DNA of 64,000 bases from positions 1 to 64,000 of the forward strand of contig CAWEGB010000008.1 in NCBI GenBank assembly GCA_963808545.1, given 5' to 3'. Within the stretch, counting starts at the first letter, position 1. Every line of letters begins with the position of its first letter. Shown here piece after piece: positions 17,300 to 26,146 of this stretch. The translations under genes and the position numbers were made by a program. This stretch comes from JACVRW01 sp963808545 (GTDB lineage Bacteria > Actinomycetota > Thermoleophilia > Solirubrobacterales > Thermoleophilaceae). The notes below the pieces were generated by a model that was not told where the DNA came from, searched no databases, and saw only the letters and a program-made list of their open reading frames with translations.

Positions 17300-17468
17300 G
17301 ATGGTCCTCCTTGGGAGACGCTTGTCCTGCTTAGCGTCCGTGGCCGAGCGGAACTTACGTGCATCCGGAGTCAATCCGCCTGGGTCTGCGCAGGTGGCTG
17401 CGGTCGGCAGCTCGATGCGCGCCACCCAGTCGTGGCAGCCGCAGCGGTTGGCAGGACCCTGAGCGCGG

Positions 17469-17500
17469 AAGGGGCGCGCCCACCGGCGCGCCCCTTCTCT
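17469..17500 (-). terminator. Strong terminator hairpin
   Basis: A 12-bp perfect stem (AAGGGGCGCGCC / GGCGCGCCCCTT) with a CACC loop and a CTCT flank, 20 bp beyond the stop of the exported-protein gene at 17522. It is placed to terminate that minus-strand transcript before the DoxX promoter. Confidence 0.8.
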
Positions 17501-17521
17501 CCACCAGGAGGAGATCGGTGG

Positions 17522-18217
17522 CTAGCGGAATCGCTTCGGGAACTGCGCTGCGATTCCGTCGCTGAGCATGTCCGCCATGGCGAGGATCTGGCGGTGAATG
17601 CGGTCGTAGCTGCGGATGTCGGTGCGGTGGTCGCGCTCGAGGTGGGCGACCGCTTCGGTCAGGGTGAGGTCGAGGTGCTCGCGCATCATCGCGCGCATTT
17701 CGCCGCGCGCCCAGTGGCGCGGGTTCGCCGCGTGGAGGAAGTCGGCGATCTCGCGCCCGTTCTGGTACCAGGCGCCGCTGTGGCGCTCCACCGCGGCCTG
17801 GTCGCCTGCCTTTGCGCTGGCGAGCAGGTCGGCGGCCACGAGGATGTGCTCCTGGAGCAGCGAGGTCAGCCGTTCGCCCGCGGCGCGGCCGTAGAACGGC
17901 TTGATCGCGTCGCCGATGTCCTGCTGGTTTCGCAGCAGCCGCTTCGTCGTGGCCGGCGTGTCGGGCAGATCAGCGGACGCGCTCACGATGAACAGCCGCG
18001 TCCAGGTGATGTGGTCCTCCCAGAGACGCCGCATGTTGTCGTGCAGTGTCAGCCGCTGCTCGCTCAGGCCGCGTCGCTCGGCGGCGTCGGCGTGCTCCTG
18101 CGAATGGCCTAGGGCGGCGGGGTCGCCGCCCAGCGCGAGCGCCAGGGCTGCCGCAGCGACGACGGCGGTGAGCGACAGGCTCAGGTGCCGTCGGTGGTTG
18201 TGGGTCGTGGGCCTCAT
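17522..18217 (-). CDS. Exported helical protein of unknown function
   Basis: 231 residues: an Arg/His-rich n-region and hydrophobic core (LSLTAVVAAAALALALGG) form a signal peptide. The mature part is all-helical and seems built of two similar halves, each with LLREQ/QEHILVAADLL-like helices and W/Y-rich ends (LWEDHITWTRLFIVS; HWARGEMRAMMREHLDLT). I do not recognise the family. It sits upstream of the sigma/anti-sigma pair on the same strand. Confidence 0.7.
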   Translation of the reverse strand: MRPTTHNHRRHLSLSLTAVVAAAALALALGGDPAALGHSQEHADAAERRGLSEQRLTLHDNMRRLWEDHITWTRLFIVSASADLPDTPATTKRLLRNQQDIGDAIKPFYGRAAGERLTSLLQEHILVAADLLASAKAGDQAAVERHSGAWYQNGREIADFLHAANPRHWARGEMRAMMREHLDLTLTEAVAHLERDHRTDIRSYDRIHRQILAMADMLSDGIAAQFPKRFR

Positions 18218-18302
18218 GGGCCAGCTCCTTCTCGTCGGGCGAGTTGCCGGTGGTCGCTGTCACCGGCTTCGCGACGAGCCGGCCCGACTTCTTACGCGGC
18301 GG

Positions 18303-18539
18303 TCAGCGGTCGGACGCGCTGCTCTGGACGAGCTCGCGGAGACTGTCGTAGTCCTCGTGGCAGGCGGGGCAGCCCTCGAGGTGGGCGCGCAGCCCGGGGA
18401 TCCGCTCGTCGGCCGGCGCTCCCTGCAGCTCGAGCTCGACGTACTCGTCGAGCCGCTCGAAGCACTCGTCGCAGAGAACCTCAGGCTCGGCCGGTCCGAG
18501 CAACCGCTTGACGGTGTTTTCATTGATGCGCCTGTCCAT
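18303..18539 (-). CDS. Zinc-binding anti-sigma factor (ZAS/zf-HC2)
   Basis: 78 residues. HLEGCPACHEDY carries the H-x3-C-x2-C motif of ZAS anti-sigma factors, with an upstream CDECFERLDEY helix supplying further ligands. No membrane segment, so it is a soluble anti-sigma factor. It lies 12 bp downstream of the sigma gene on the same strand, the classical sigma/anti-sigma arrangement. The signal may be redox, as for RsrA-like ZAS proteins. Confidence 0.78.
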   Translation of the reverse strand: MDRRINENTVKRLLGPAEPEVLCDECFERLDEYVELELQGAPADERIPGLRAHLEGCPACHEDYDSLRELVQSSASDR

Positions 18540-18551
18540 AATCGTCTCCGC

Positions 18552-19208
18552 TTAGATCGAGTCGAGGGCAAAGCCCCTCGTCGCCAGTTCGGCGCGCAGC
18601 TTTCGCCGCGCATCGTGCAGGGTCTTGTAGAGGGCGCCGCGCGTCGTGTTGAGCCGCTCGGAGAGCACGTCGAGCGGCACCCCGTTCAGTGCGAGCGCGA
18701 CCAGCACCTCGCGCTGGTGGTCTGTCAGGCAGCGGTCGATGCAGTCGGTGATCGCGGCCATCAGCTCATTTGCCTCCGCTTGATCCTCGGGCCCGCGGGC
18801 GGCGTCGGCCATCAGAGGCCACGCCTCGGGCTCGAGCACCACCTCGCGCTGTTGCCAGGCCCGTCGACGCAATCGCACGCCCGCCTCGAGCAGCGCGAAC
18901 TTGTAGGCCCAGGTGGTGAAGCGGCTCGCGCCGCGGTAGTCGTCGAGCTTGCCCAGGACCGCCACGAGCGCGTCGTCCGCGGCCTGAAGCGCCAGGTCGT
19001 CGAGTTCTTCGCCGCGGACGTGCGAGAGCGCGGCGCGGCGCCGTGAGACCTCGAAGCGCGCGGCGCGCACCAGCAGCTCGTGCAGACGAGCGATCGCCTC
19101 GTCGCGCTCGGTACCCGGACTGCGGAGGGCGCTCAACCATGCACGCGAATCGGCCTGCGCGCGCTCGGGCTCGCTGGCGGCGGCGCTGATCGGCGGGCGT
19201 GAGCTCAT
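18552..19208 (-). CDS. ECF-type RNA polymerase sigma factor (with ZAS partner)
   Basis: 218 residues from ATG 19208. Region 2 contains LALQAADDALVAVLGKLDDY then RGASRFTTWAYKFALLEAGV; region 4 is CLTDHQREVLVALALNGVPL through TTRGALYKTLHDARRKLRAE. The FTTWAYKFALLEA core is shared with the second island sigma factor at 32727-33464, so the two are paralogues. It is followed at once by its anti-sigma gene. Confidence 0.85.
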   Translation of the reverse strand: MSSRPPISAAASEPERAQADSRAWLSALRSPGTERDEAIARLHELLVRAARFEVSRRRAALSHVRGEELDDLALQAADDALVAVLGKLDDYRGASRFTTWAYKFALLEAGVRLRRRAWQQREVVLEPEAWPLMADAARGPEDQAEANELMAAITDCIDRCLTDHQREVLVALALNGVPLDVLSERLNTTRGALYKTLHDARRKLRAELATRGFALDSI

Positions 19209-19240
19209 GCCCGGACGGACGCTAACAGTCCCCGGAAGGC

Positions 19241-19474
19241 TCAACACCCATGCCTCTCGTGCTCGAGCGGCGCCAGGATTCGTGCCGCGAGATGCGGCGG
19301 ACAGCCACGCTCCACCAGGCCGATCAGCGCGTGCAGATCGACGCCGCACTCACGTGAGAGCTGCTCGGCCAGATCCGTCTCGAACCCGACTTTGCGCAGA
19401 CGCGCCCGCCGCCAGGCGACGATCTCGGCTGCCCCGGGGCGGGCCCCAGCCTGTGCTCCGCTTCGAAGGTCCAT
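19241..19474 (-). CDS. Small hypothetical protein
   Basis: 77 residues with a plausible soluble alpha-helical fold (FETDLAEQLSRECGVDLHAL, VERGCPPHLAARILAPLE). It is the first gene before the sigma/ZAS pair and 32 bp from it. Two cysteines in the second half could bind a metal, but no known motif is present. Confidence 0.5.
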   Translation of the reverse strand: MDLRSGAQAGARPGAAEIVAWRRARLRKVGFETDLAEQLSRECGVDLHALIGLVERGCPPHLAARILAPLEHERHGC

Positions 19475-19648
19475 GTTTGCTTAGCGCCCGAACAGGACCC
19501 GTTCTTACTTCTCTCAATTCACCGGACTGCCGGGTGTGCGCAACGGGCCGGGCGGAGACCTCGGCACGCTGCGCGACGGGAGTGTGTCGGTCAACGCAGC
19601 GGCCGAGGTCCGGCGGCTGGCGGCTGGTCGTAGGTCAGGCGGCTCGTT

Positions 19649-20167
19649 CTAGGCCGCGGCTGCCAGGCCGTGTGCGCCTCGATCCGGCGCGCCGAGCGCG
19701 ACCTGGGCCGCGCGAATGGCGTAGTGCAGGCCGCGACCGTCGCCGTAGCGCAGCGGGCTCGACGGGCCGCGCACCAGGAGTGCGGTCATGGCGGCGCCGC
19801 GCACCGCGATCGGCTCGTCATCGCGAAGCCGAACCACGAGCGCCAGCAGCTCGTCCGCGCTCTCGCGGATCGCCGCATGCCGCTGCCTGGTCCTCCGGCC
19901 GAACGCTCCGAGGTTCGGTCCGCGGGCGTCGCCCACGGCCTCGACGAGCGAGTTGGCGAGCCGCGACCGCTCCTCACGGGAGCGGAGCTGCGCGGCGCGC
20001 AGGGCAAGCGCAGAGCTCGCAGCTGGATCTGCGCCGCGCGCCAGTTCCTCGTCGAGGCGGCTGCGCGCCAGCGAAGCCACCACCCGGGTGGCGAGGCTGG
20101 GGTGCGTTCCGCCGGCGCGTTCGGGCGTCGGGCGGAACTCTGGGACTGGGAAAACTCCGTTCGGCAT
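19649..20167 (-). CDS. Hypothetical protein, paralogue of the 20927-21424 product
   Basis: 172 residues, alpha-helical. The segment LARGADPAASSALALRAAQL-RSREERSRLANSL matches LARGADPIDSDDLSLRVGQL-GSARNRSRLACAL of its neighbour, and both end with an L(R/Y) G/H-D..R.L.. pattern. AGGAGG lies just upstream of ATG. Its promoter (20195-20247) carries the shared palindromic box, with a 27-nt leader. No function is known. Confidence 0.68.
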   Translation of the reverse strand: MPNGVFPVPEFRPTPERAGGTHPSLATRVVASLARSRLDEELARGADPAASSALALRAAQLRSREERSRLANSLVEAVGDARGPNLGAFGRRTRQRHAAIRESADELLALVVRLRDDEPIAVRGAAMTALLVRGPSSPLRYGDGRGLHYAIRAAQVALGAPDRGAHGLAAAA

Positions 20168-20194
20168 GTCCGCCTCCTCTTGACTCAGGGTTAC

Positions 20195-20247
20195 GCCACC
20201 AAGCCTGCCTTGGATAGGCCCTGTCGCCTATGGGTGTCAGCACCGAT
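20195..20247 (-). promoter_or_regulatory. ATGGGT-box promoter P1
   Basis: Box ATGGGTGTCAGCACCGAT at 20230-20247, then 27 bp, then TTGGTGGC (minus strand, 20202-20195), then a 27-nt leader with AGGAGG. Same layout as five other promoters in island 1. A second half-box (ACACCCAT) lies at 20262. Confidence 0.65.
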
Positions 20248-20291
20248 TCGCCTTGCGGCGGACACCCATCGGGTGGACGGCGCGGGCGGGC

Positions 20292-20808
20292 TCAGCCGGC
20301 AAGAGGCGCCGCGGGCGCCGCGACCAGCACCGGGCGATCCGCGCCCCGGATGACAGCGCGGGACACGCTTCGGCGGAGGCGTCGCCGTCTCGATCCGAGC
20401 ACGACCAGACGCGCGCCACGCAGGCGGGCGAACTCGACCACGCGCCGTGCGGGATTCCCGGCGAGCTGCTCCGCGCTGGCTGACACGCCCGCTCGTTCGG
20501 CGATGGCCAGGGCTTCGTCTAGGGCGCTGCGCCCCGCGCTCAGTTCGGCGTCGAGTCGACGCTGGTAGTACGGCGTTCCGAGCCCGGACCACGGGCCGCG
20601 GCGGACGTAGACGAACACTAGGGGGGCGCCGAGCCCCCTGGCCAGGCGAACGCCGGACTGCGCGGCGGCTTGCGTGGCGCGGGAGTCATCGACCGCGACG
20701 ACGATCGGGCGCGGGATCCAGCGGCACGAGCAGATCCGGCTCGACGCCGGAGGGCGAGGTCGTTCGCGGTCTTCGGTGGCGAGATCTGGGGGCGGTCGAT
20801 GTGACCAT
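20292..20808 (-). CDS. Universal stress protein (UspA domain), likely frameshifted near its start
   Basis: A Usp domain fills the last 139 residues: PIVVAVDDSRATQAAAQSGV at its start, a VFVYVRRGP strand, and GARLVVLGSRRRRLRRSVSR then VLVAAPA, the ATP-binding half of the family (GS...S variant). ATG 20808 has a strong TAGGAGG site but opens a frame ending ...EPDLLVPLDP, which joins the Usp frame only through a one-base shift near 20720. A sequencing indel or an internal start could explain this. Its promoter carries the ATGGGT box. Confidence 0.65.
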
Positions 20809-20834
20809 GGAAGCCTCCTAGGGTGGACGTGATG

Positions 20835-20887
20835 GCCTCCAAGCGTGCCCTCCGGCCAGCACGGCGGACATCGGCAGCGACACCCAT
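20835..20887 (-). promoter_or_regulatory. ATGGGT-box promoter P2 (universal stress protein)
   Basis: Box at 20870-20887 (minus strand ATGGGTGTCGCTGCCGAT read as its partner strand), then 27 bp, TTGGAGGC at 20842-20835, then a 26-nt leader with AGGAGG before ATG 20808. Architecture identical to P1. Confidence 0.65.
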
Positions 20888-20926
20888 TCTTCGGCGGCGG
20901 CGCACCCACCACGTGGGCGGCCGCGG

Positions 20927-21424
20927 CTAGCGCTCGCTGATGCTTGCGGTCCGCTGCCCGCGCTCGAGCGCGGCCAGGGTCTCGCGTACGGTGCAGGCGA
21001 GCGAACGCGGCGCATCGCTGTGGTAGAGCGGGCTCGGCCCATCGGTGATGAGCAGCGAAGCCATCGCCAGACCCTCGACGCCGAGTGGTCGACCGTCGCC
21101 GAGCGCGTCGGCGAGCTCCAGCAGGAGCCCGCGGTTGGCCTGGATCTCGGCGCACCGGAGCGGCGGCATTCTGAGCGGATCGGGCTGCCTGTCGGCAAGG
21201 CTCACCGCACCGCGCAGCGCACACGCGAGACGACTTCTATTTCTAGCGGAGCCGAGTTGCCCGACCCGAAGGCTCAAGTCGTCGCTGTCGATCGGGTCGG
21301 CGCCGCGGGCGAGCCGGAGATCGAGCTCGTAGGCCCGCCGCCAGGTGCGCCAGCGAAGTCGCAGGCCGCCGAGCAGCAGCCCCCGCGACCGGCGGCCGAG
21401 ACCGGAATGTTCGAACCCGCTCAT
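20927..21424 (-). CDS. Hypothetical protein, paralogue of the 19649-20167 product
   Basis: 165 residues from ATG 21424, which overlaps the stop of the upstream gene (ATGA). It shares the LARGADP...L.LR..QL....RSRLA helix pair with the 172-residue paralogue and a GLAMASLLITDGPSPLYHSD segment matching AAMTALLVRGPSSPLRYGD. The pair probably arose by duplication within the island. Function is unknown. Confidence 0.65.
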   Translation of the reverse strand: MSGFEHSGLGRRSRGLLLGGLRLRWRTWRRAYELDLRLARGADPIDSDDLSLRVGQLGSARNRSRLACALRGAVSLADRQPDPLRMPPLRCAEIQANRGLLLELADALGDGRPLGVEGLAMASLLITDGPSPLYHSDAPRSLACTVRETLAALERGQRTASISER

Positions 21425-21879
21425 GCGACGCGCTGGGGTGGCCGTTCGCGGCTCTCGAACCACCTCAGCTGGCTGTCGTGTCCGCGGGCGCCCCTCGGCC
21501 CGGCCGCCGCGCGACGGGCTAGCAGGGGGCGGACCGCGGTCCGACCGTCGCGACACTGGCGAGCACAGCGAGCGAACGCTGCCGCGACGTCGTGCAGCGC
21601 TCCCATCAGGCGCGCCTCCTGCTCCCGCGACAGTTCGTCGACCTGCGGCGGCCGGTCGGCTCGCGAACCGCGACCACTTCGCCGCGCGAGGATTCCCGGT
21701 GAGGCGTCGGCGGCCAGCTGGTACCAGGCGCCGCTGAGCGCCTGCAGCGCGTCCTCAAGCGAGGCGAGCGCGTCCGGCGCGGCGGCGTGCGCTCCGGGCC
21801 GCTCGGCGGCGGTGTGGAAGTTTCGGGCCGCGTCGGCCAAATCGGCCGCGCACTGGTCGAGACGATCGGAAGCATTCAT
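21421..21879 (-). CDS. Hypothetical helical protein
   Basis: 152 residues, predicted helical, with a conserved-looking LEDALQALSGAWYQLAADAS helix and a C-terminal Arg-rich tail. It starts at ATG 21879 without a visible ribosome site; the TTGGNGGC-like element abuts the ATG, so the transcript may be leaderless. Co-translated with the paralogue gene at 20927. Confidence 0.55.
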   Translation of the reverse strand: MNASDRLDQCAADLADAARNFHTAAERPGAHAAAPDALASLEDALQALSGAWYQLAADASPGILARRSGRGSRADRPPQVDELSREQEARLMGALHDVAAAFARCARQCRDGRTAVRPLLARRAAAGPRGARGHDSQLRWFESRERPPQRVA

Positions 21880-21931
21880 GCCTGCATCGTCGCGCCGGCG
21901 TCGGGAGCAGGGTATGGGCCTCAATGCCCAA
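21880..21931 (-). promoter_or_regulatory. ATGGGT-box promoter P3
   Basis: Variant box ATGGGCCTCAATGCCCAA at 21914-21931, 26 bp, then ATGCAGGC (minus strand) directly before ATG 21879. It lacks a Shine-Dalgarno sequence, which fits a leaderless mRNA. Confidence 0.5.
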
Positions 21932-22078
21932 TGGCGACCAGCACAGTCTCCATCAGCCCGAGCGCTCGAGCGGTCGTTGGTGCTAGCGGGCCGGACCACG
22001 CCGACCGGCGCCTCTTGCGTGGCTCGATCCGACCCTCGCGATGAACACGTCGTCCGCAGCGCCGTAGTCTCGAGCGCA

Positions 22079-22429
22079 ATGACCGACGGGCACCCGAAGG
22101 ATCCGGTCGTAGACTTGCTCGGCCCCCTGGGATGGGGCCCGCGTTGGGGCTTGGCCAGCAGCGACTTGAACGCGACGCTATTGGCTTGGCCGGCCGGCCA
22201 TTCTGTTGTTGAGCACACCACCGAGCTGGATGTCCTGGTGATCGTCCTTGGCGGGGACGGCGTCGTCACGATCGACCGGCGCGCCCATGCCATCAGAGCC
22301 GGGAGCGCGCTGCTGATCGAGAAGGGCCGCGCCAGGGCGATCCGTGCCGGCGCCGCCGGTATCCGCTATCTCACCGTGCACAGGCGGCGCGGCCCGCTGC
22401 AGCTCGAGGACGCGTCGACAGAGCCCTGA
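22079..22429 (+). CDS. Cupin-domain protein
   Basis: 116 residues. The two cupin motifs are recognisable: H-x3-TELDVLVIVLGGDG (motif 1; ELD with flanking His) and AIRAGSALLIEKGRARAIRA (motif 2). The metal ligands are partly absent, so it may be a binding rather than a catalytic cupin. Divergent from the 21421 operon; no ATGGGT box precedes it. Confidence 0.68.
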   Translation: MTDGHPKDPVVDLLGPLGWGPRWGLASSDLNATLLAWPAGHSVVEHTTELDVLVIVLGGDGVVTIDRRAHAIRAGSALLIEKGRARAIRAGAAGIRYLTVHRRRGPLQLEDASTEP

Positions 22430-22470
22430 CTGCAGTGCTTTCCCTGGTGACAACGGCGGATCGAGCGGCG

Positions 22471-22845
22471 TCAGCCCGCCAGGGGTCCGCGCGCTGTCCC
22501 GCTCATGCGGCCGTCAAATTCTCGCGGCTCCGGCTTTTCGGCTGCCGGCTCGGCCGCCGCGAGCAGCGCTCGCATCATTGCCAGGCCGCGCGCGGTGATT
22601 AAGAGTCGCGTTTCCTCACGATCTCCGACGTGGTACCAGCGAACCAGCCCGCGCATGGCGAGCCTGCGCCCGGCGCGCGTGACCTCGCTGGCTGGCTTGC
22701 CGAGTGCCTCAGCGATCTCGGCGAGGCTCGCCTCGCGATCGAGCAGCGTGAACAGAACGCGCAGCTCGCAGGGAGACAGCCCGCAGCGGTCGAAGACCTC
22801 GAGAACCCGGTCGACCACCATCCGCGTTTCTGTCGTCCCTGTCAT
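22471..22845 (-). CDS. MarR-family transcriptional regulator
   Basis: 124 residues. The winged helix is visible: LSPCELRVLFTLLDREASLA, EIAEALGKPASEVTRAGRRL (recognition helix), then MRGLVRWYHVGDREETRLLI (wing). No Shine-Dalgarno sequence. An ATGGGT-box promoter ends directly at the ATG. Confidence 0.78.
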   Translation of the reverse strand: MTGTTETRMVVDRVLEVFDRCGLSPCELRVLFTLLDREASLAEIAEALGKPASEVTRAGRRLAMRGLVRWYHVGDREETRLLITARGLAMMRALLAAAEPAAEKPEPREFDGRMSGTARGPLAG

Positions 22846-22897
22846 GCATCCATGGTGGCGCGCCGCCCGCCGCGGGGCTATGGGTACTTCTGACCAT
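22846..22897 (-). promoter_or_regulatory. ATGGGT-box promoter P4 (MarR gene)
   Basis: Box ATGGGTACTTCTGACCAT at 22880-22897 (the minus strand contains the NarL-type heptamer TACCCAT), 26 bp, then ATGGATGC directly before ATG 22845. Same spacing as P3. Confidence 0.55.
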
Positions 22898-23078
22898 CAC
22901 CGCGTTGGCGCAACCCGCTCAACCTTCTGCACGGACCGGAGCCGCTTTGGGCGGGCCCGCCGTCGTCCGCACAGGCGCTGGTGCGCCTAGCCACTGGGGA
23001 TCGGGTTCGCCCAGGCGCGCCGCGCTGTCGGCGCTGGATGCGCTCCCAGCTCGAATGGGAGGGCGGGGCGTCTGGCGT

Positions 23079-23708
23079 TCAGGCGATGATCTTGACGGTG
23101 CTTGCGAAGCCGGTGCCGAGCGTGTTCTGCAGCGCCATGTGCAGGAGGCCCAGGGCCTCCAGCTCGCGCGCCCGTTTTTGGGGGCCGACGTCGATGGGGT
23201 TGAGACCGCCGTCACGCGCCAGGCCGGCCACCGTTGCTTTGGCCTCGTCGTCGTCGCCGGCGATCAGAACGTCGAGCTTGTGGCCGGAGACCTCGCCCGC
23301 GGTGAGGGTGCCCGCAAAGGTTGTGTTGAAGGCCTTTACGAATCGTGCATCTGGGGCGAGGCCCGCGAGCTCCTGGGTCGCCGAGCCGTCGGCTGGCACC
23401 ACGAGGCCGTCGAGGTTCTCGTCGACCGGATTGGTGATGTCGACGACGACCTTGCCGGCGAGCTGAGCGGCGTGCTGCTCGACGGCGGCGCGCGCGTCGG
23501 GGTAATAGACGGCGAGCACGACCACGTCGCCCTCGAGGGGCTCGCCCGTGACGGCTGTCGTGACGGAGCCCGCGTCGCCGATGTCGGCGGCGACGGTCTG
23601 CGCGCTCTCGGAGTCCTTCCCGACGACGGTCAGGGTATGACCGCCGGCGAGTGCGCGACTGCCGATGCCGCGGGCCATGTTGCCGGTGCCGATGATCGTG
23701 ATGTCCAT
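23079..23708 (-). CDS. NADPH-dependent F420 reductase-like oxidoreductase
   Basis: 209 residues. The Rossmann N-terminus (DITIIGTGNMARGIGSRALA), DVVVLAVYYPD and GKVVVDITNPVDE strands, and the FVKAFNTTFAGTL segment are typical of the F420-dependent NADP oxidoreductase family (COG2085). Many members are not F420-specific, so the electron carrier is uncertain. It lies downstream of the transaldolase gene on the same strand. Confidence 0.8.
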   Translation of the reverse strand: MDITIIGTGNMARGIGSRALAGGHTLTVVGKDSESAQTVAADIGDAGSVTTAVTGEPLEGDVVVLAVYYPDARAAVEQHAAQLAGKVVVDITNPVDENLDGLVVPADGSATQELAGLAPDARFVKAFNTTFAGTLTAGEVSGHKLDVLIAGDDDEAKATVAGLARDGGLNPIDVGPQKRARELEALGLLHMALQNTLGTGFASTVKIIA

Positions 23709-23806
23709 GGCGGCCCCCTTGGGTCGGTTCGGTTGCGTTGGAGGCTAGTTCTCGGAGCTGTCCGACGCGGCCGCCGGCTCAGCGTCGTCGTCGTGCTGAT
23801 CTCCGG

Positions 23807-24905
23807 CTATTGCGCAACGACCACACGCTCCGCCTTGGTCGCGACGCATGTGAGCAGCTCGTCGTACGAGTGGCAGAAGGACTGGACGCCCTCGCGCCCG
23901 AGCCCGGCGGTGACGGCCCCCAGATCGATCCCGGCTGCGGCGGCGCGGCGGAGCGGTCTCGTCGGCCAGATCGGCGTCCATGCTGATGCCACCGATTACT
24001 TTGCCGTGGTCTGCGAAGGCCCGCAGCGTGGCCTCGGGCATTGTGTTGATGACCTCCGGCGCGATCAGCTCCTCGACGTAGAGCACGTCGGAGTACTCCG
24101 GGTCCTTGGTGCCCGTGCTCGCCCACAGCGGTCGCTGCGGGCTGGCCCCGGCCTCGCGCAGCGCGAGCCAGCGTTCGTCTGCGAAGCGCTCCCGGTAGCG
24201 CGCGTAGGCACGCTGGGCGTTGGCTATCGCCACGCGTCCTCGCAGGTCGGACCCGGCGGGGAGCAGCGCGTCGACCTTCGCGTCGACGCGCGATACGAAG
24301 AACGATGCCACCGAGGCGATCCTGTCGATCCGCTCGCCGACTCCGAGGCGATGCTCGAGACCCGCGACGTAAGCGTCGATCACCTGCTCGTAGCGAGCGA
24401 GGGAGAACAACAGGGTGATGTTGACGTTGACACCCCGGGCGGTCAGCTCCTCGATGGCGGGGATGCCCGCCTCGGTGGCCGGGACCTTGATCATCGCGTT
24501 CGGCCTGTCGAGCCGGTCCCAGAGATCGATTGCCTGCTCGATCGTCGCCTCGGTGTCGTCGGCCAGGTCAGGGGTGCACTCGAACGAGATGAATCCATCG
24601 CGCCCCGCGCTCGCGTCGTAGGTTGGACGCAGCAGGTCCGCCGCTTGGCGGACGTCCTGCAAGGCGAGCTCGAAGAACAGCTCCTGCGGGTCGCGCATAC
24701 CGGAGGCGACCGCGGCGCGTAGCTGCTCGTCGTAGCTCTCGGAGCCCGTGATGGCCTTGGCGAAGATGGTCGGGTTCGAGGTCGCGCCGCTGACCGCGAA
24801 GTTCGCGATCAGCTCGGCGAACTCGCCGCTGTCGAGCAGCTCTCGCGAGAGCGTGTCGAGCCAGATCGAGACGCCGGCGTCGTGCAGTGCTTGGAGGCGG
24901 CTCAT
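23807..24905 (-). CDS. tal: Transaldolase, frameshifted near the C-terminus
   Basis: Actinobacterial-type transaldolase of about 365 residues. The N-terminus LHDAGVSIWLDTLSRELL and SGATSNPTIFAKAI are family signatures. IKVPATEAGIPAIEEL holds the Schiff-base lysine, and WASTGTKDPEYSDVLYVEEL is conserved. Near 23955 the frame breaks: the expected tail GIDLGAVTAGLGREGVQSF continues one base out of phase and stops at 23807. It links C3/C6 and C4/C7 sugar phosphates in the pentose-phosphate pathway. Translationally coupled to the upstream flavoprotein. Confidence 0.83.
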
Positions 24906-26146
24906 GCGACGCTCCCGTCCTCAGCGTGCCCGAGCTCCTCGAGCGGAACATCGTGGTCTGAGAGGGACCGGTCCTCGACGACGACGCGCTCGCTTATGAG
25001 GCGCTTGATCGACTCGGTCACGTCCCACACGTTCACGTTCATGCCCGCGACCACGCGATCCTCGACCAGCCAGAAGGCAACGAACTCCCGCGTCGCGGGA
25101 TCGCCGCGGAAGACAACGCGGTCCCAGGCTCGAGCGAAGCCCGTGTACTCCATGCCGACGTCGTACTGGTCGGAGAAGAAGTACGGGAGCCGGTCGTACG
25201 CCACGTTGTGGCCAACCATGTTGCGGGCGGCGGCCGGCCCTTGGTTGAGGGCGTTGGCCCAGTGCTCGACGCGGATCCGCTCGCCGTAGAAGGGGTGGCC
25301 GGAATTGGCCACATCACCCGCCGCGAACACGCCGGGAACGCTCGTCTGAAGGTGCTCGTCCACGAGGACGCCGTTGTCGACCGCCAGTCCCGCTTGGGCA
25401 GCGAGCGCGGTGCGCGGCTGCACCCCGACGCCGACCACGACGAAGTCGCAGTCGATGACCTGCCCATCGCTGGTGCGGACACGCTCCACAACGCCGTCCC
25501 CCTCGAACGCCTCGACGCCGGTACCCATCAGCATCCGCACGCCCTGATCTGTGTGGATGTCGCGGTAGACGGCGCCGATTTCCTTACCCAGCACCCGCTC
25601 CAGCGGAACCGACGCCGGCTCGACGACGGTCACGTCGAGGCCGCGCTGGCGGGCGGAGGCGGCCACCTCGGCGCCGATCCAGCCGGCCCCAACGACGACG
25701 ACCGCGCCGCCGCCGTCGAGCCGCTGGCGCAGGGCGTCGGAGTCACGGACGCTGCGCAGGTAGAAGACCCCGTCGAGCTCGGCTCCGGGAATCTCGAGTC
25801 GGCGCGGCTCAGCCCCGGTCGTCAGCAGTAGGCGGTCGTAGGACAGCTCTTCTCCGTCGTCGAGCGTCAGCCGACTGTTCGCGGTGTCGAGGCTCACGGC
25901 GGTACGACCGAGGCGCAGCTCGATCTCCTGCTCGGCGTAGAAGCCCTCCGCGTGTACGTAGACCTTCTCGCGCCCAACCTCGCCGCGCAGGTAGTCCTTC
26001 GACAACGGCGGGCGCTCGTACGGGCGCTCCTCCTCCGCGCCGACCAGCACGACGCGTCCGTCGAACCCCTCCTCGCGGAGCGTCTCGGCCGCCTTCGCGC
26101 CGGCGAGGCTCGCGCCGACGATCACGTGCGTCTGTCTACTACTCAT
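24902..26146 (-). CDS. FAD-dependent oxidoreductase (ferredoxin/rubredoxin reductase-like)
   Basis: 414 residues. FAD-binding HVIVGASLAGAKAAETLREE at the N-terminus, RPPLSKDYL, a second dinucleotide site VVVVGAGWIGAEVAASARQR near 150, and the GVFAAGDVA FAD loop near 275 match the bacterial oxygenase-coupled NADH:ferredoxin reductase family. A C-terminal reductase domain follows. The partner redox protein is not adjacent. Start 26146 follows AGAGGGG and overlaps the folE stop. Confidence 0.86.
   Translation of the reverse strand: MSSRQTHVIVGASLAGAKAAETLREEGFDGRVVLVGAEEERPYERPPLSKDYLRGEVGREKVYVHAEGFYAEQEIELRLGRTAVSLDTANSRLTLDDGEELSYDRLLLTTGAEPRRLEIPGAELDGVFYLRSVRDSDALRQRLDGGGAVVVVGAGWIGAEVAASARQRGLDVTVVEPASVPLERVLGKEIGAVYRDIHTDQGVRMLMGTGVEAFEGDGVVERVRTSDGQVIDCDFVVVGVGVQPRTALAAQAGLAVDNGVLVDEHLQTSVPGVFAAGDVANSGHPFYGERIRVEHWANALNQGPAAARNMVGHNVAYDRLPYFFSDQYDVGMEYTGFARAWDRVVFRGDPATREFVAFWLVEDRVVAGMNVNVWDVTESIKRLISERVVVEDRSLSDHDVPLEELGHAEDGSVA

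Noticed and set aside
19234..19251. ACACCCAT half-site before the first ECF sigma gene
   Set aside because: Only one half-site matches and the spacing to the gene start does not follow the pattern of the six accepted promoters.
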